This document shows, piece after piece, positions 1 through 10,860 of a stretch of 64,000 bases of DNA. The notes below the pieces were generated by a model. It saw only the letters and a list, made by a program, of their open reading frames with translations, was not told the DNA's origin and made no database searches. The DNA is taken from positions 2,613,001 through 2,677,000 of the forward strand of contig JAJHZJ010000013.1 of NCBI GenBank assembly GCA_023548195.1. Reading direction: 5' to 3'. Position 1 is the first letter of the stretch; the number at the start of each line of letters is the position of its first letter. The position numbers and the translations under genes are program-made. This DNA comes from Bettongia penicillata ogilbyi. Its lineage: Eukaryota; Chordata; Mammalia; Diprotodontia; Potoroidae.

Positions 1-1370
1 AATCCTTCTAATTGCCCTAATAATGATGATATTCTTAGAAGACATATAAATCATCTTCCTGTACAGAAAGGTAAACAGTTTAAACTTATTCAATACCTCA
101 TGATTTCTCTTTCTTGTTTTCCTTTTTATATTTTTCTTGAGTCTTGTATTTGAAAATTAACATTTATATTCAGCTCTGTTTTTCATTAAAAATACTTGAA
201 AGTCCTCTATTCCATTAAATATCCATGAGTTTTTTTCCTTTTAAGGATCATACTGAGTTTTACCAGATTCTTGACTGTAATCCTAGCTCTTTTGTCTTTT
301 GTATTATAATATTCCAAACCCCCTGTTCCTTCAGTTTGGTAGTTGTTAAATCTTATGAATGTTTTTTTCTTGCTACTTGAAATGTTCTCTCTTTGACCTG
401 GGATCCCTGGAATTGGACTACAATATTCCTGGAAGTTTTCATTTTAGTATCTCCTTCAGGTGATATTTGTTGGATTCTTTACATTTTTATTTTACTTTCT
501 GGTTCTAGGCTATTAGGTCAGTTTTCCTTATTTATTTCTTGAAAGATGGTTTCTAGGCTCCTTTTTTGATCATGGCTTTCAGAAATTTAATAATTTTCAA
601 TTACTTCTATTTGACCTGTTTTCCAGATCAGTTGTTTTTCCAATGATATATTTCACATTTTCTTCATTTTTCTTTCATTATTTTATCTTTATTTTATTGT
701 TTCTTGATACCCTGTGGAGGTATTGGCTTCCACTTGCCCAATTATAAATTTTCAGAAATAATTTTCTTCAGTGAGCTTTTGTATCTCTTTTCCATTTGGC
801 TAATCCTGCTTCTTGAAGAGTTCTTTTCATTAGTGAATTTTAGTGTTTTATTTGGCCAATTTTGTTTTTTAAGATGTTATTTTCTTCACAGTTTTTCTGC
901 CTCTTTTACCAAACTCTTAATTGTCTTTTCATAATTTTCTTCCTTTGCTTTCCTTTCTTTACCTAATTTTTCCTCTATCACTCTTGCTTGTTTTTTAAAA
1001 TAATTTTTTAGATCTTTCTGGAATTCTTGTTGGACTTTTTTGTCCAACTCACATTTAGTTATTTTATCTTCATTGCCTTCTTCTGAATTATTGGGTTGAT
1101 ATTCCCTGTTTAACTTTTTATGGTCAGATTCCTTTTTTGTTGTTGTTTTCTTATTTTTCTACCCTATTTCTTGTTTTTTATGTCTGACTCAGCCTCCTCT
1201 CCCATGTCACAGATATCTCCAACCTCCTAGGTTGTGTTGGGCTAGAAGAATGTCTCACTCTGACCTATTGTTTGCACTGCACTCTAGAATTTGATTTGAG
1301 GAATTATTTTTAAGTTGTTTGGAAGGGAATATTAGGAGAGCTCAGATGAGTGCTTTCTCTACCCTGTCCT
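1..1370 (-). mobile_element. Old L1, 5' portion (ORF1 remnant and 5'UTR), antisense, cut by the window edge
   Basis: Read on the minus strand this is the 5' end of an L1: 5'UTR from about 1370 down to 1000, then a decayed ORF1. The same order of landmarks recurs in the better preserved antisense L1 at 44219-46185, including the shared words AATTTGATTTGAGG and GGGAATATT near the 5' end and ATTCAGCTCTG in ORF1. No long reading frame survives. The rest of the element lies left of the window. Confidence 0.8.
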
Positions 1371-1417
1371 TGGAAGGAACTATGTTTTCTTTCTTTCTTG
1401 TGATTGATCATTGTTCT

Positions 1418-1470
1418 AGATAAGTAGATAGAAAGACAGATAGATAGACAGATAGACAGATGAATAGATA
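1418..1470. repeat. GATA/GACA microsatellite
   Basis: Interrupted tetranucleotide run alternating GATA and GACA units directly beside the L1 5' end. Confidence 0.9.
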
Positions 1471-1479
1471 ACAAGTTGG

Positions 1480-1740
1480 ATAGGGTATTTAAGTACTTAC
1501 TATATACTAGGCACTGTGCCAAATTCCAGAGCACAAAAGAAAGCAAGATAGTCTCTGTCTTTAACATTCAATGAGAGTAGATAACATATAAAATGGAGCT
1601 GGAAAGTAAGGAAGTTGGGTACACATGGAGGAGTATGGTTTTAAGAATGTTGAGAAATAAGGTAGAGACCTAGATTGGGCAAGATAAGGTGAGATCTCAT
1701 TTATCAAAGCCTAGGATGTTTCCAGAGGCAGAATCCAAGT
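1480..1740 (-). mobile_element. L2 LINE 3' region, antisense
   Basis: Starts with the reverse complement of the L2 terminus (TACTAGGCACTGTGCC) and the reverse of the 'gtctccctgccctcaaggagct' type region. The distal half is poorly preserved. Confidence 0.55.
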
Positions 1741-2596
1741 TCCCATTGGGGAGGAGATGGGGATGATGATCAGAGGACAAGCTATCTCCAAGATAGAAGA
1801 TGAGCTTTTGAATTGGAGAGGTCCAGAAATCCTAGGTCCAATGATTAGACCTGATTGGGCTCAAGAGAAGCTTCTCTATCAGAAAAGAAAGCCAATAACA
1901 AGAAAAGGAACCCCAGCCTCCTGACTTGGCTTACAGAAAATGTGAGCTTTAAGGGAGACAGTGCTGGTGAAATGTAAAATATATAATTAGCCATCCTGAA
2001 AACTGCTTTATGTTCTGAGTTACTTGACGAGATGGCTCTAGTGACAGAATTTTGTTAAGCATTTTATCTTAAAGAAATAAGATTGGAATTAGGAATAAAT
2101 AAAACTCATTTCTTTCTTGAGAAACAGTAAGAGTGGGTGTGAAACTCAGAATGGGAAAGAGTAGATTTGCCAGTTCTATTCTCAGTGGCATGAATGACTC
2201 CAGACACTTTGAATCCATTCTGTGTACCATCCTCATGGATTGACTACTGTCGTTTTCTTAGGGTCTGAGTTTTTTCACCCCTTCCAACTTGCTCTCAATG
2301 ACCCTAAACTGCTGTAGCTGCCATATTTCATTCTTATGGTTACTAATCCCTAAGGAACATGGCATAGGTGGAGGTAAGAGGCTTTGATTTCACTCACACC
2401 TACTACAGCCCTTGTTTTCCTTCAACCCAGGATACTTTTGCCCAGTTTTAGATCTACATCCCCCTTTTTAGTGTTTCTTAATCTTTCCCATAGAAGAATA
2501 GAAGAGGTTAAGTCATCAAGTGACCCAATAGAGAAACATTGTTGAATTCTTGTCTACTAGTGGATATAGGTCTCCACAAAGGTCCAGCTTTAGCCA
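1741..2596. other. No recognised feature
   Basis: About 850 bp without a frame, repeat or motif that I can assign. Confidence 0.5.
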
Positions 2597-2655
2597 CTCA
2601 CACACATACACATACACACACACATATGCACAGAGAGAGAGAGAGAGGGAGAGAA

Positions 2656-2700
<45 letters not shown>

Positions 2701-2730
2701 GAGAAAGAGTAAGAGACAGAGCTAGAGAGA
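2597..2730. repeat. Compound microsatellite (CA)n-(GA)n-(GACA)n
   Basis: CA/TACA units run into a GA tract and then GACA units. The open frames over it on both strands (low-complexity RERE- and SLSL-type peptides) are repeat artefacts. Confidence 0.95.
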
Positions 2731-2749
2731 AAAATGCCATTCAAAAATA

Positions 2750-4215
2750 ACTACAGAAGCCATAAACCTACCATTATCTACCAATATACATCCAGGAACT
2801 ATAAGAATCCAACAATAAAACAAGCACTATGTATAAAAATAAAGACAGACCTAAATAAGTGGAGATACATTAATTGCTCATGGATAAGTTGAGCCAATTT
2901 TGATGACAATACTACCTAAATTAATTTACTTCTTTAGTACTGCACTGAAGTACCAAAATAATATTTTATAAAACTAGAAAAAATAATAACAAAATTCATA
3001 TGGAGGAACAAAAAGTCTAGAAATAAGGAAAAAATGAGAAGGGGATCTATCAGTTACAGATGTCTAACTGTACTACAAAGCAATAGTATGAAATGATTTG
3101 GTACTGTTTAAGAGAAAGAAATCAATCAATGAAACATATTAGGTATACAACATACAGTAGTAAACAAGCATTATAGTGTAGTCTTTGATAAGCCCTAGGA
3201 CTATAATTAGTAGGAGAAGTATACACTCTTGGTCAAAAACGGCTTGAAAAACAATTTTGATCATATAAAATTAAAAAGGCTTTGAGTAAACAAATCTAAG
3301 GTAGTTAAAATTAGAAGGGAACAGGTAACTGGGAAAAGACACTTTACAGTAAGATTCTTTGATAAAGGTCTCACATCCAAGATATATAAGAAACACATTC
3401 AAGTTTATAAGACTAAGAACTAAAAGATGAATGGTCAATGTATATAAACAGATAATTTTCAAGAGGAGAAATACAAGTTATCAACAGTCATATAAAAAAA
3501 ACCTTTAAATCAATAATAATTACAAAAATGGAAATTAAAGCAACTTTGAGATTCCACCTTACACCCTTCAGACTGGCAAAGATTGACAATAGAAGAAATC
3601 AGCAGATGTTAGAGGATCCGTAAGATAATTGGGACACATTAGACAGTTGGTGGAGCTAGGAATTGGTCCAGCTATTCTGAAAAACAATGTGGAACTATTC
3701 CTCCAAAGTTACTAAACCATGTATACCATTTGATCCAGCTACTAGGCCTAGAACACCCCATTCCCCCCCAAGAAATCAATAAAAGAGGGAAAGGCCTTAT
3801 ATGTATGAAAACACTTTTAGAAAAAATTTTTTGTGGTTGCCAAAAGTTGGAAACTAACAGGGTTGTCCTCCTGTTAAGAAATGGCTAAACAAAGGATATT
3901 TTATGAATATAATGGAATAATATTTTACCACAAGAACTAATGAAATGAACAGATTCAAAAGAAACTTGGAAGATCTCTACCAACACTAACCTAATGAAGT
4001 GAATAAGAGTTAGGTGTAAAACAACAGTGAAAGACTTTAGAACTCTGACCAATTGAAGCTCAAGGTCCACAAAGTCCAAACCCTAAGTCCATGAGAATGA
4101 AGATGAAACATGCTACTCCCCTCCTCCCTGAGGTGAAAAACTTACAATGAAGTAAATGTACATTTTTGAAAATGCCTGATATAGGAATTTATTTTGCTAG
4201 ACTGTACATTCATAA
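2750..4215 (+). mobile_element. Old L1, 3' part of ORF2 and following sequence, sense
   Basis: Matches the typical order at the mammalian L1 3' end. A region resembling the 'tatatggaaccacaaaa' segment lies near 2995, followed by a 'ctgtactacaaagcaatag' segment near 3067. Further on are a 'ttgatccagctactaggcc' segment near 3730 and a 'gaatataatggaataatat' segment near 3905. All frames are broken by stops. The antisense relative at 21570-22005 carries part of the same region. Confidence 0.75.
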
Positions 4216-4494
4216 ATTGAGGGTTTCATTATTTAATTTTTTAAAAAAATTCTCTCAATAGGACAAGTTAGTGAGACAAATTAATAAGAGAAAACATTAA
4301 TTTTTAAAAGGGAAAAAGAGAATATTTAGTTGCCAAGGGAAATTGGTTCTAGGATTCTTTGGGAGGAAAAGTTAACATGTGACTTTACCTCTGAAGAGAT
4401 AACCTTTGAGAAGTACTGTGGCGTAATTAGAGAACTCACCTCGGAGTAGAAGTGAGTTGGTAAATGTTTAACAAATGACTTGAGGCAGAACACA

Positions 4495-4655
4495 ATGTGC
4501 AGCATATACTTTTAAGTTTAATTTCCATTATTAACATTTTACCCATCACTTTCTTAAGTCTAGACAGTCAGCAAAACAATAAATCGAACCCTGATTTATA
4601 GTTTGCTGATTTCTGAGGTATGAATGCTCGTGCAGAAAATTGAGCCACTGATTGT
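4495..4655 (+). repeat. Unassigned dispersed repeat, copy 1
   Basis: Shares ACTTTTAAGTTTA, then TGATTTCTGAGGTATGAAT with spacing, with 35975-36125. A third, reverse copy lies near 54580-54655. I cannot name the family. Confidence 0.6.
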
Positions 4656-4721
4656 CAGCTGGCTCTAACATACTCCTGCCTTGCAATCAGGAAGACCTGG
4701 GTTCAAGTTCTGCTTCTGACA

Positions 4722-4856
4722 TGTAGTAGTAGTGGTAGTAGTAGTGGTGGTAGTAGCAGTAGTAGTAGTGGTGGTAGTAGCAGTAGTAGTAGTGGTGGTG
4801 GTGGTGGTGATGGTAGTGGTAGTGGTAGTGGTAGTAGTAGTAGCAGTAGTAGTTGT
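4722..4856. repeat. (GTA/GTG)n trinucleotide repeat
   Basis: About 45 units of TAG/TGG type, imperfect. It lies immediately behind a short tRNA-SINE fragment (4676-4721, 'gaagacctgggttcaagttc'), the usual place for a microsatellite to grow from a SINE tail. Confidence 0.9.
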
Positions 4857-5165
4857 TTGTCCTTCATTCTTGATGAGGACCTACAACATCAAGAGGGTGA
4901 TATCTTGACTTACTTGCGAATTGAAATTAAGTGAGGCAAAACTGTGCAAAATCATCAGCCTCACTATCTCCTTGAGAGTCGTTGGAATCCAGTGACAAGA
5001 CAAAAGTCAAGATGACCTGCAGTGGTCCAGGATGCAGAGAATGACCCTAGGCCTTTTTTAACTTAAGGGTTTCCCAGGACTCAGTTTGTCTCAGTCAATG
5101 CCCATTTTTGTGATGGTAAATGAGGCCATCACAAAAATGTACATCTGGGAGGGGAGCATTCTGAA
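4857..5165 (+). mobile_element. SINE-B, sense, 3' truncated
   Basis: Begins with the family head TTGTTTGTCCTTCATTC, runs through the 'cagcctcactatctcc' and 'gtcaagatgacctgc' blocks, and ends at CTGGGAGGGG. Homologous to 19949-20285 (same strand) and to the reverse copies at 9336-9715, 25385-26625 and 27286-28035. Confidence 0.75.
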
Positions 5166-6347
5166 CTATACTGACTTTAGAAGATCACAGGTGAGTTACT
5201 TAATTTTTTAGTCACAAGTGCTTGGTACTTGGAGTCTCCAAGACTGTGTTTTGGTAGAGTTATTTCCATGATGGGGAGAATTCTACCCCATGGAATCAGA
5301 GGTTCAATGAAAACAAAACATAACCCCCCAGAAACCTCAAATTCCTAAATAACCTGCTAAAAGCCTGACTATAAGGGCTTGTTTATACCCAGAAGGTGAA
5401 ACAGATAGTTGATTTTGGTTAAAGGGAAGTGGGGAAATTTGAAGATACAAAGCCAGAGAAGTTTTCATAGGCTATTGATGAAGAAACTGAGGTGCCTGCA
5501 GGTGTAAGGACTCCATGAAAGGTCAATAATACCATGATGTGGAGAGGCTGAGATTGTAATTGTGAGCCATCACTCTTGGCTAGGGAGACCTTAAAGAATT
5601 CTGAGGAATGAAAGGTCTAATATCTAGTCTAGTTTCCATTGTATATACCACATTTTTACCTCCATAAGAAAGTGTAATGGGAGGTAAGGGAAAAGGGAAA
5701 AGGTGGAGATTGACCTGGCCTTTTTATCTGCACAGACATAATAGTGAACAGAGGTCACCCACTAAGCCTTATCATTTTTTCCTATAAAGGTATGTTACCC
5801 AGGCATGGAATATTGCAAAAAAAGAGTTTCTTTGGGGGCTTGAGCAACAGAAACAGAAATGAGAGCTAGAGAGGAAGGAAATGACCTGAAGCCATATCCT
5901 GCAGCTGTATTTTACTCCTTCAGTTATTATTAACACACGATTTGCCTTCCCTCAGGTCAATCTAAAGCTTGTGGACATTGAGTCTAAAGTACCTATCAAG
6001 TCAACAAAGATAGATCAAGCACTTACCATGTGCCAAGACACTGTGCTATCAGACCTTGAGGCCCCTGTTCATCTAACAGGCTAGTCATTGGACCTTTTTC
6101 ATTTGTGTTTTTGTTTGTTTTTGCTGGCAGTCCTGGGCTAATAAGACATCTTGGAGCAGCGATGGGTGCAATTGTATTTATCAGGGATCAGAGGAATTGG
6201 AAGAGGTAATTTAGGGAAATAGCTGAGTATCTGCTTTTTATTTTAATTCCTTGTTAGTTATGTTGGATTCTCTTTTAAGTAAACAATTTTGCTTTGTTGT
6301 GGCATCAAATGACTAATTCTTGTTGCTAGGTGAAGTTTCAGACAAAA
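5166..6347. other. No recognised gene; one weak MIR/L2 fragment
   Basis: Only 6015-6060 (CACTTACCATGTGCCAAGAC) resembles an ancient MIR/L2 segment. The rest is unassigned. Confidence 0.5.
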
Positions 6348-6606
6348 ATAGGCACTTATGTGGTACAGTGGAGAGAGTGTTGGGCCTGGAGTCAGGAAAA
6401 TTCATCTTCCTGAGTTCAAATCTGGCATCAGATACTTCCTAGCTATGTGATCCTGGTCATTTAAACCTATTTGCCTTGATTTCCTCATCTGTAAAATAAT
6501 CTGGAGAAGCAAATGGTAAATCACTCCAGTGTTTTTGTCAAAAAAAAAATCCCAAAATGAGATCACAAAGAGTCAGAAATAACTAAAAACAACTGAACAA
6601 CAAAAG
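6348..6606 (+). mobile_element. SINE-A, near full length, sense
   Basis: tRNA-like head (GTACAGTGGAGAGAGTG, then GGAGTCAG and GAGTTCAAATC, the B-box area), middle 'ttgatttcctcatctgtaaaa', and tail ending CAACTGAACAACA. The head is related to a tRNA promoter but is not a functional tRNA. Confidence 0.85.
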
Positions 6607-6635
6607 CAGCTGTTTTGGTGGATGTAAATGGGCTA

Positions 6636-6885
6636 GAGTGGGAGTTCTTAACCTTGGGCTCATAAATCTTCCCCCTATATCTACACCCCTAAAGGAGGGG
6701 GTAGATTTCAAAGGGTCCATTAACTTTAATTTTGAAACAAATGTTTGATAACTGCATTTCAATAAATTGGTTTCCTTGTAATCTTATGTATTTATGCATT
6801 AAAAAATATTTTAAGAAGTCCATAGTTTTCAGCAGACTGCCAAAGAGATCCATAGTACACTCAAAAGATTTAAGAATCCCTGGAC
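6636..6885. mobile_element. hAT-like non-autonomous DNA element, copy 1
   Basis: Ends resemble inverted repeats: GAGTTCTTAACCTTGGG at the left and TTAAGAATCCCTGG at the right. The inside contains 'ttttgaaacaaatgtttgataactgcatttcaata', which is the reverse of a block found at 17700-17905, 22565-22765 and 34710-34890. No transposase is encoded. Confidence 0.6.
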
Positions 6886-8309
6886 TATAGGACCTAAGTG
6901 TAACAGTGGGATACATTTGAGCTCCTTTTCTCCTTGTTCTTCCAATGGTTGTATTTTTCATAAAGGTATGTTACTTTAGCATTTGACCTCCCTGATCCTA
7001 CTCCCATGCTTAGAAGTAATGTAATGTACTTGAAAACTTGTCAGATCAATTATTTATTTCTTCATGGCCTCATATTCCAATGAAGAAATGCAAGACTTAG
7101 TTTAAAGTCTGAGCATTCATGGTATTTCAGTGACAGAGTTAAAAGCTCCGTGAAACTCAGAGTCTTCATTTTCTTCACTATTATAGGAGATACGGACAGC
7201 AAGCAATACTCGTTAATTTAAAATGACTCCATATTTTTCTGGCTCTTATTTCAGAGGCTGGATTGCTTACGGGATTTGTTAGCTGTGGCTTCACAGCAAG
7301 AACAACAATTTCAGCACATTGGAAACTAGAGTTTGATTTCAACATTTGTTAAAAAAAATCCCTTCTTACTACTGCCTAGAAATCCAATGCTTTTAAGTCT
7401 TTCTGTGACCTACTTTCTTAGTATATCTTTGGGTTAGTGATATAAACACTGTTTTCAAAGTGTAAATTGTATATCAGGTATAAATTAAGTTCCCAGAACC
7501 CTCTTCTACTGCAAAACCATGAAGATGGAAGGATACTGCAGGCAGCTAAGTTGTAGTTTAGTAGGGAAATGTATTCAGGATTTCTCTGGGACCTCAAACA
7601 CAGCAGGTTTCCTCTGGGACTTTAGCATAGCAAGCACCACAGAGTGGGAGCTATAAAAATAGAATATGTATTTCTGAAGAAGTGAAAGACTTATTGCAGA
7701 TTGGGAGTAAACTGTGTCTACTGAAGCAGCAGTACTATGCGTGCAAACATAAAACTGAATACAACTCAGCCAACATTCTAGACAAATTTATCTCTTGGAA
7801 AATATTCAGTTCTAACAAAAATACATGACCACATTCATCCAGTGAGTGCTTTGCACACAGCATGTAAGAGCAATAGAGTGGCCCCAGATGTTATAGGACC
7901 AGTGTCATTGGGGAATAAAATATTTTGTTATAATAATGCTGATCAGTCTTTTCCATTTTTTGTCTGCCATCAAGTTTATATTTAAGAATTCTTGGGGTGG
8001 TTTTAATTGGTCTTAAATCAAACCTTCTGCGAACTTTTTTTTCATTCTGGTACTTCTGTTTTATGAAGTAACATTATGTGTAATCTTCTGCCACTCTCTT
8101 CTGTGAAGTTTTGCAAATTAGTTTATATCCTAAATTGACGCTGCCCTTGCCCTATCCCTATTTCATAAAAAAATCAAAGGTGCGTTTGCTGAGGTAATAT
8201 ATGAAGTCTTTTTGCTAACCCTTTATATAATTGACTTTACATTAAAATTCTAATAGAAATAGTGATAATTTATTTTGATGTCTTTTCCTTTATCCATTTC
8301 TAACTTTTT
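6886..8309. other. No recognised feature
   Basis: About 1.4 kb of AT-rich sequence without a repeat or frame that I can assign. Confidence 0.5.
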
Positions 8310-8530
8310 ATCATCAGTTGTTGTTCAGTCATGGTAGTCCTGTCCCATTTGGGGTTTTCTTGGCAAAGATACTGGAGTTTGCCATTTATCTTTCCAGCTC
8401 ATTCTATAGATGAGGAACTGAGGTAAAAAAAAAGATTAAGTGGCTTGCCACACAGCTAGTAAGTATCTGAGACCAGATTTGAACTCAGGAAGATGAGTTT
8501 TCCTGATTCCAGATCTAGCACTGTGTCACC
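8310..8530 (-). mobile_element. SINE-A, antisense
   Basis: Reverse complement order: GTTGTTCAGTCATGG tail, 'catttggggttttcttggc', 'agatgaggaactgaggt', then TTTGAACTCAGGAAG of the tRNA-like head. Confidence 0.85.
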
Positions 8531-8607
8531 TTTTGTCCTTTTTCATTATTTGATCCTAAGTCATATCTTCCAACACTTTTTTTCACTATCCTCCTCTATG
8601 TTCATAG

Positions 8608-8730
8608 AGGCAGCATACCATAGTGAATATAAGTGATCTCAAAGTCATCAAAATCTTGTTAATGTTACCCCTCTCACATATATTGTCTGCATGAACCTGG
8701 ACAAATCGTGTAACTTCTCAGTACTGTAGG
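8608..8730 (+). mobile_element. MIR/CORE-SINE fragment
   Basis: GGCAGCATACCATAGTG head and a degenerate 'gcatgaacctggacaaatcgtgtaacttctcag' block, in MIR order. Confidence 0.5.
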
Positions 8731-8732
8731 TT

Positions 8733-8918
8733 AGATGTATCAAACACATGTCTCATGTTGCCCACAATACTTTTCAAGAACCAAGTGAAGATATATTTGG
8801 AAAATATTTAACAAAATAAATAAAAATATAATAAGATATAGATAATGTTAATATGTGGTTTTCTAATTCAATATGCACTCCTAGGGATCTTTATGCAAGG
8901 CTTAGTGGCCCATCTTTC
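8733..8918. mobile_element. Possible non-autonomous DNA element fragment
   Basis: Contains ATCAAACACATG near the left and GCTTAGTGGCCC near the right, around an A/T-rich core with AACAAAATAAATAAAAATATAA. It resembles a dispersed hAT-like repeat that I recall but cannot verify. Confidence 0.35.
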
Positions 8919-9095
8919 TCTATTTTTAAAATATTTTATTTTTTCCTCAATTACACGTTAAAAGAATTTTTAAACTTTTTTTTGCTGTTTCAAATTCTAT
9001 CCTTCACTTCTTTTCTCTCCTCTCGTCTCTCCTCCCTGAGACAGTAAGTAATACAATATAGTTCATATACATGCAATCATGTAAAACACTGTGCT
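8919..9095 (-). mobile_element. LINE 3' terminus, antisense
   Basis: TTTTATTTTTTCCTCAATTACACGT followed by a C/T-rich tract and 'acagtaagtaatacaatatag'. It parallels 54655-54935 in order, so both are 3' ends of the same marsupial-type LINE. Only the terminus is left. Confidence 0.55.
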
Positions 9096-9111
9096 TTTGT
9101 TTCATGGATAA

Positions 9112-9335
9112 GTTTGGTTGTCATTCAATTGTTCCAGTTGTGTCCTTTGCTTTGTGACCCAATTTGGGGTTTTCTTGGCAGAGACACCTGAGTGGTTTTC
9201 CATTTCCTTCTCCAGTCCATTTGACAGATGAGAAAACTGGGGTAAACAAGGTTAAGAGATTTGCCCAAGGTCACACAGATTTGAACTCAGAAAGATGAGT
9301 CTTCCTGACTTCAGGCTCAGCAGTCTATTCACTTG
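9112..9335 (-). mobile_element. SINE-A, antisense
   Basis: Carries 'gtgacccaatttggggttttcttggca', 'cagatgagaaaactgggg' and 'tttgaactcagaaagatgag' in reverse order. It directly abuts a SINE-B copy. Confidence 0.85.
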
Positions 9336-9715
9336 GAGTGAGTACAAATAGCAATTTTTTCTGTTTTGGCCAGAAACTCTGGGAGAGTCTTTCCCTCCCA
9401 GATTGATACTTTTATGATGGCAAATTAAACCATCTTTTGTCTCAATTCTCACTTAGCCCTTAGGCATTGAATGAGCATTGCCTCAGACAAACTGAGACCT
9501 ACAAAAGACCTTAATTTAAAAAGATCAAGGAAACGTACTACATCTGGGGCCATCACCATTTTTATTCTTGTTTTGCCATTGGACTCCAATGACTCTGGAG
9601 GAGACAGAGAGGTTGAAGACTTTGTACACTTCTGCTGCACTTAAACTCAATTGGCTGACAAATCAAGACACTGCTGTTGGGATGTCATTGATCCTTTTCA
9701 AAAAAGAAGAACTAC
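9336..9715 (-). mobile_element. SINE-B, antisense
   Basis: Reads GGCCAGAAACTCTGGGAG, TTTCCCTCCCAGATTG, 'cattgcctcagacaaactgagacct', then toward the head. It is the reverse of the region that follows the head in 4857-5165. Confidence 0.7.
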
Positions 9716-9819
9716 TATAGCCACCTTGTGTGGACAAAATAGGAATTCATGAAAGACTTTTGCAATTTCCTAAAGGCCATCTCCTTCATCTCCTTAATTA
9801 TAAGACTAATTTGTTCTGT

Positions 9820-10410
9820 CCAAGATGTGTATGTATGTATGTATGTAGTGAAGAATCTATGTACCAGGCTTCCATTTAGCTACAACTTCTAAGTTCTTGG
9901 ATTTCATTTATATGTATGTATAGATACAAATATATATATGGATGATTTCTATAGGTTGTTTGTATGTTGTAATCTGGACAATAAGCGTTCTTCATTCACT
10001 TTGGTATTTTCCCCCTGTGTAGATAGCAGAATCTTTTGAGTGGTTATATATAGTCATGTAGGAGGCTTTGCAGTGTTCTGGAACTTGACCCAACCAATAT
10101 GATGCTATCAACTAACAGAATTAAAGTATATATTAATTTAATTGTGTTGTTTGTGTTGTTTAAAAAGTATTTCTACATTTTCATTCAAATAATTTTTCTA
10201 CATATTCATCCTCTGCAATAAACATTGGCATATAAGCTGCAATTATATTTGAGATAGTCTTTTGACTGCATAGTGAGATGACCATTTCTCCATGAAATTG
10301 TGTTTCTTATTATTTTTAGACATAACTCTTTTGTTGATTTCTTCTAGGAGAATTGTATACCAGGTTCTCATTTAGCTGCAGCTTTTTAGATTCTTAGGTT
10401 TAATATATAG
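9820..10410. repeat. Unassigned AT-rich region with an internal duplication and a (TATG)n run
   Basis: GTACCAGGCTTCCATTTAGC at 9861-9880 recurs as TACCAGGTTCTCATTTAGCT at 10358-10377, each followed by 'tt(c/t)ta(a/g)...ttcttgg'. A short TATG run lies near 9828-9846. It could be a LINE open-frame relic, but I cannot identify a family. Confidence 0.4.
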
Positions 10411-10487
10411 CCAAAATATCAACACTGATGTCATTTGGTTTGGTCCTGAGATAAGGTTCTCACATTTAGAGTGCTAACTTTTAAATC

Positions 10488-10745
10488 AATAGTGTGGAAT
10501 AGTGGATACAAAGTTGATCTTACAGCCAGGAACATCTGGATTCAAGTCCTATCTCTGACACACCTCAGATGCATGACCCTGGGCAAGTCAACCTCTTGAT
10601 GCTCTAGACAATCATTTAAGACTGTAAGTTGTCGAGAAGATATTCACCTGCATTGGCAGGGTGAATTTCCTCAGCTAGAACTTCCTTTTACTAATGACAT
10701 CATAGTTCCAGGCTGAATCTCTAGCCCTTATAGGGCCAAAGGAAA
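10488..10745 (+). mobile_element. tRNA-derived SINE of another type, sense
   Basis: Head GTGGAATAGTGGATACAAAG and GATTCAAGTCC resemble SINE-A. After 'ctgggcaagtcaacctc' it diverges into 'ctctagacaatcatttaag' and ends in 'tccaggctgaatctctagccc'. Confidence 0.6.
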
Positions 10746-10774
10746 AAAAAGGCAGGAGATGCTGAGAATAACAG

Positions 10775-10860
10775 TTATTAAGCTAACAGTTATTAAGCTG
10801 CTTAAAAAAGACAGATGATGCTGAGAGTAACAATTATTAAACTAACAGTTAATAAATTTA
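10775..10860. repeat. Short tandem duplication
   Basis: TAACAGTTATTAAGCTAACAGTTATTAAGCTG followed by a diverged second block, TAACAATTATTAAACTAACAGTTAAT, with the two blocks linked by AGACAGATGATGCTGAGA-type sequence. Confidence 0.7.

Noticed and set aside
4722..4856. Possible CRISPR-like or tandem array
   Set aside because: Plain trinucleotide microsatellite in a eukaryotic setting; no repeat-spacer structure.
6348..6606. tRNA gene suggested by an A/B-box-like head
   Set aside because: The heads of SINE-A and MIR are tRNA-derived but lack a foldable cloverleaf and occur in many copies.
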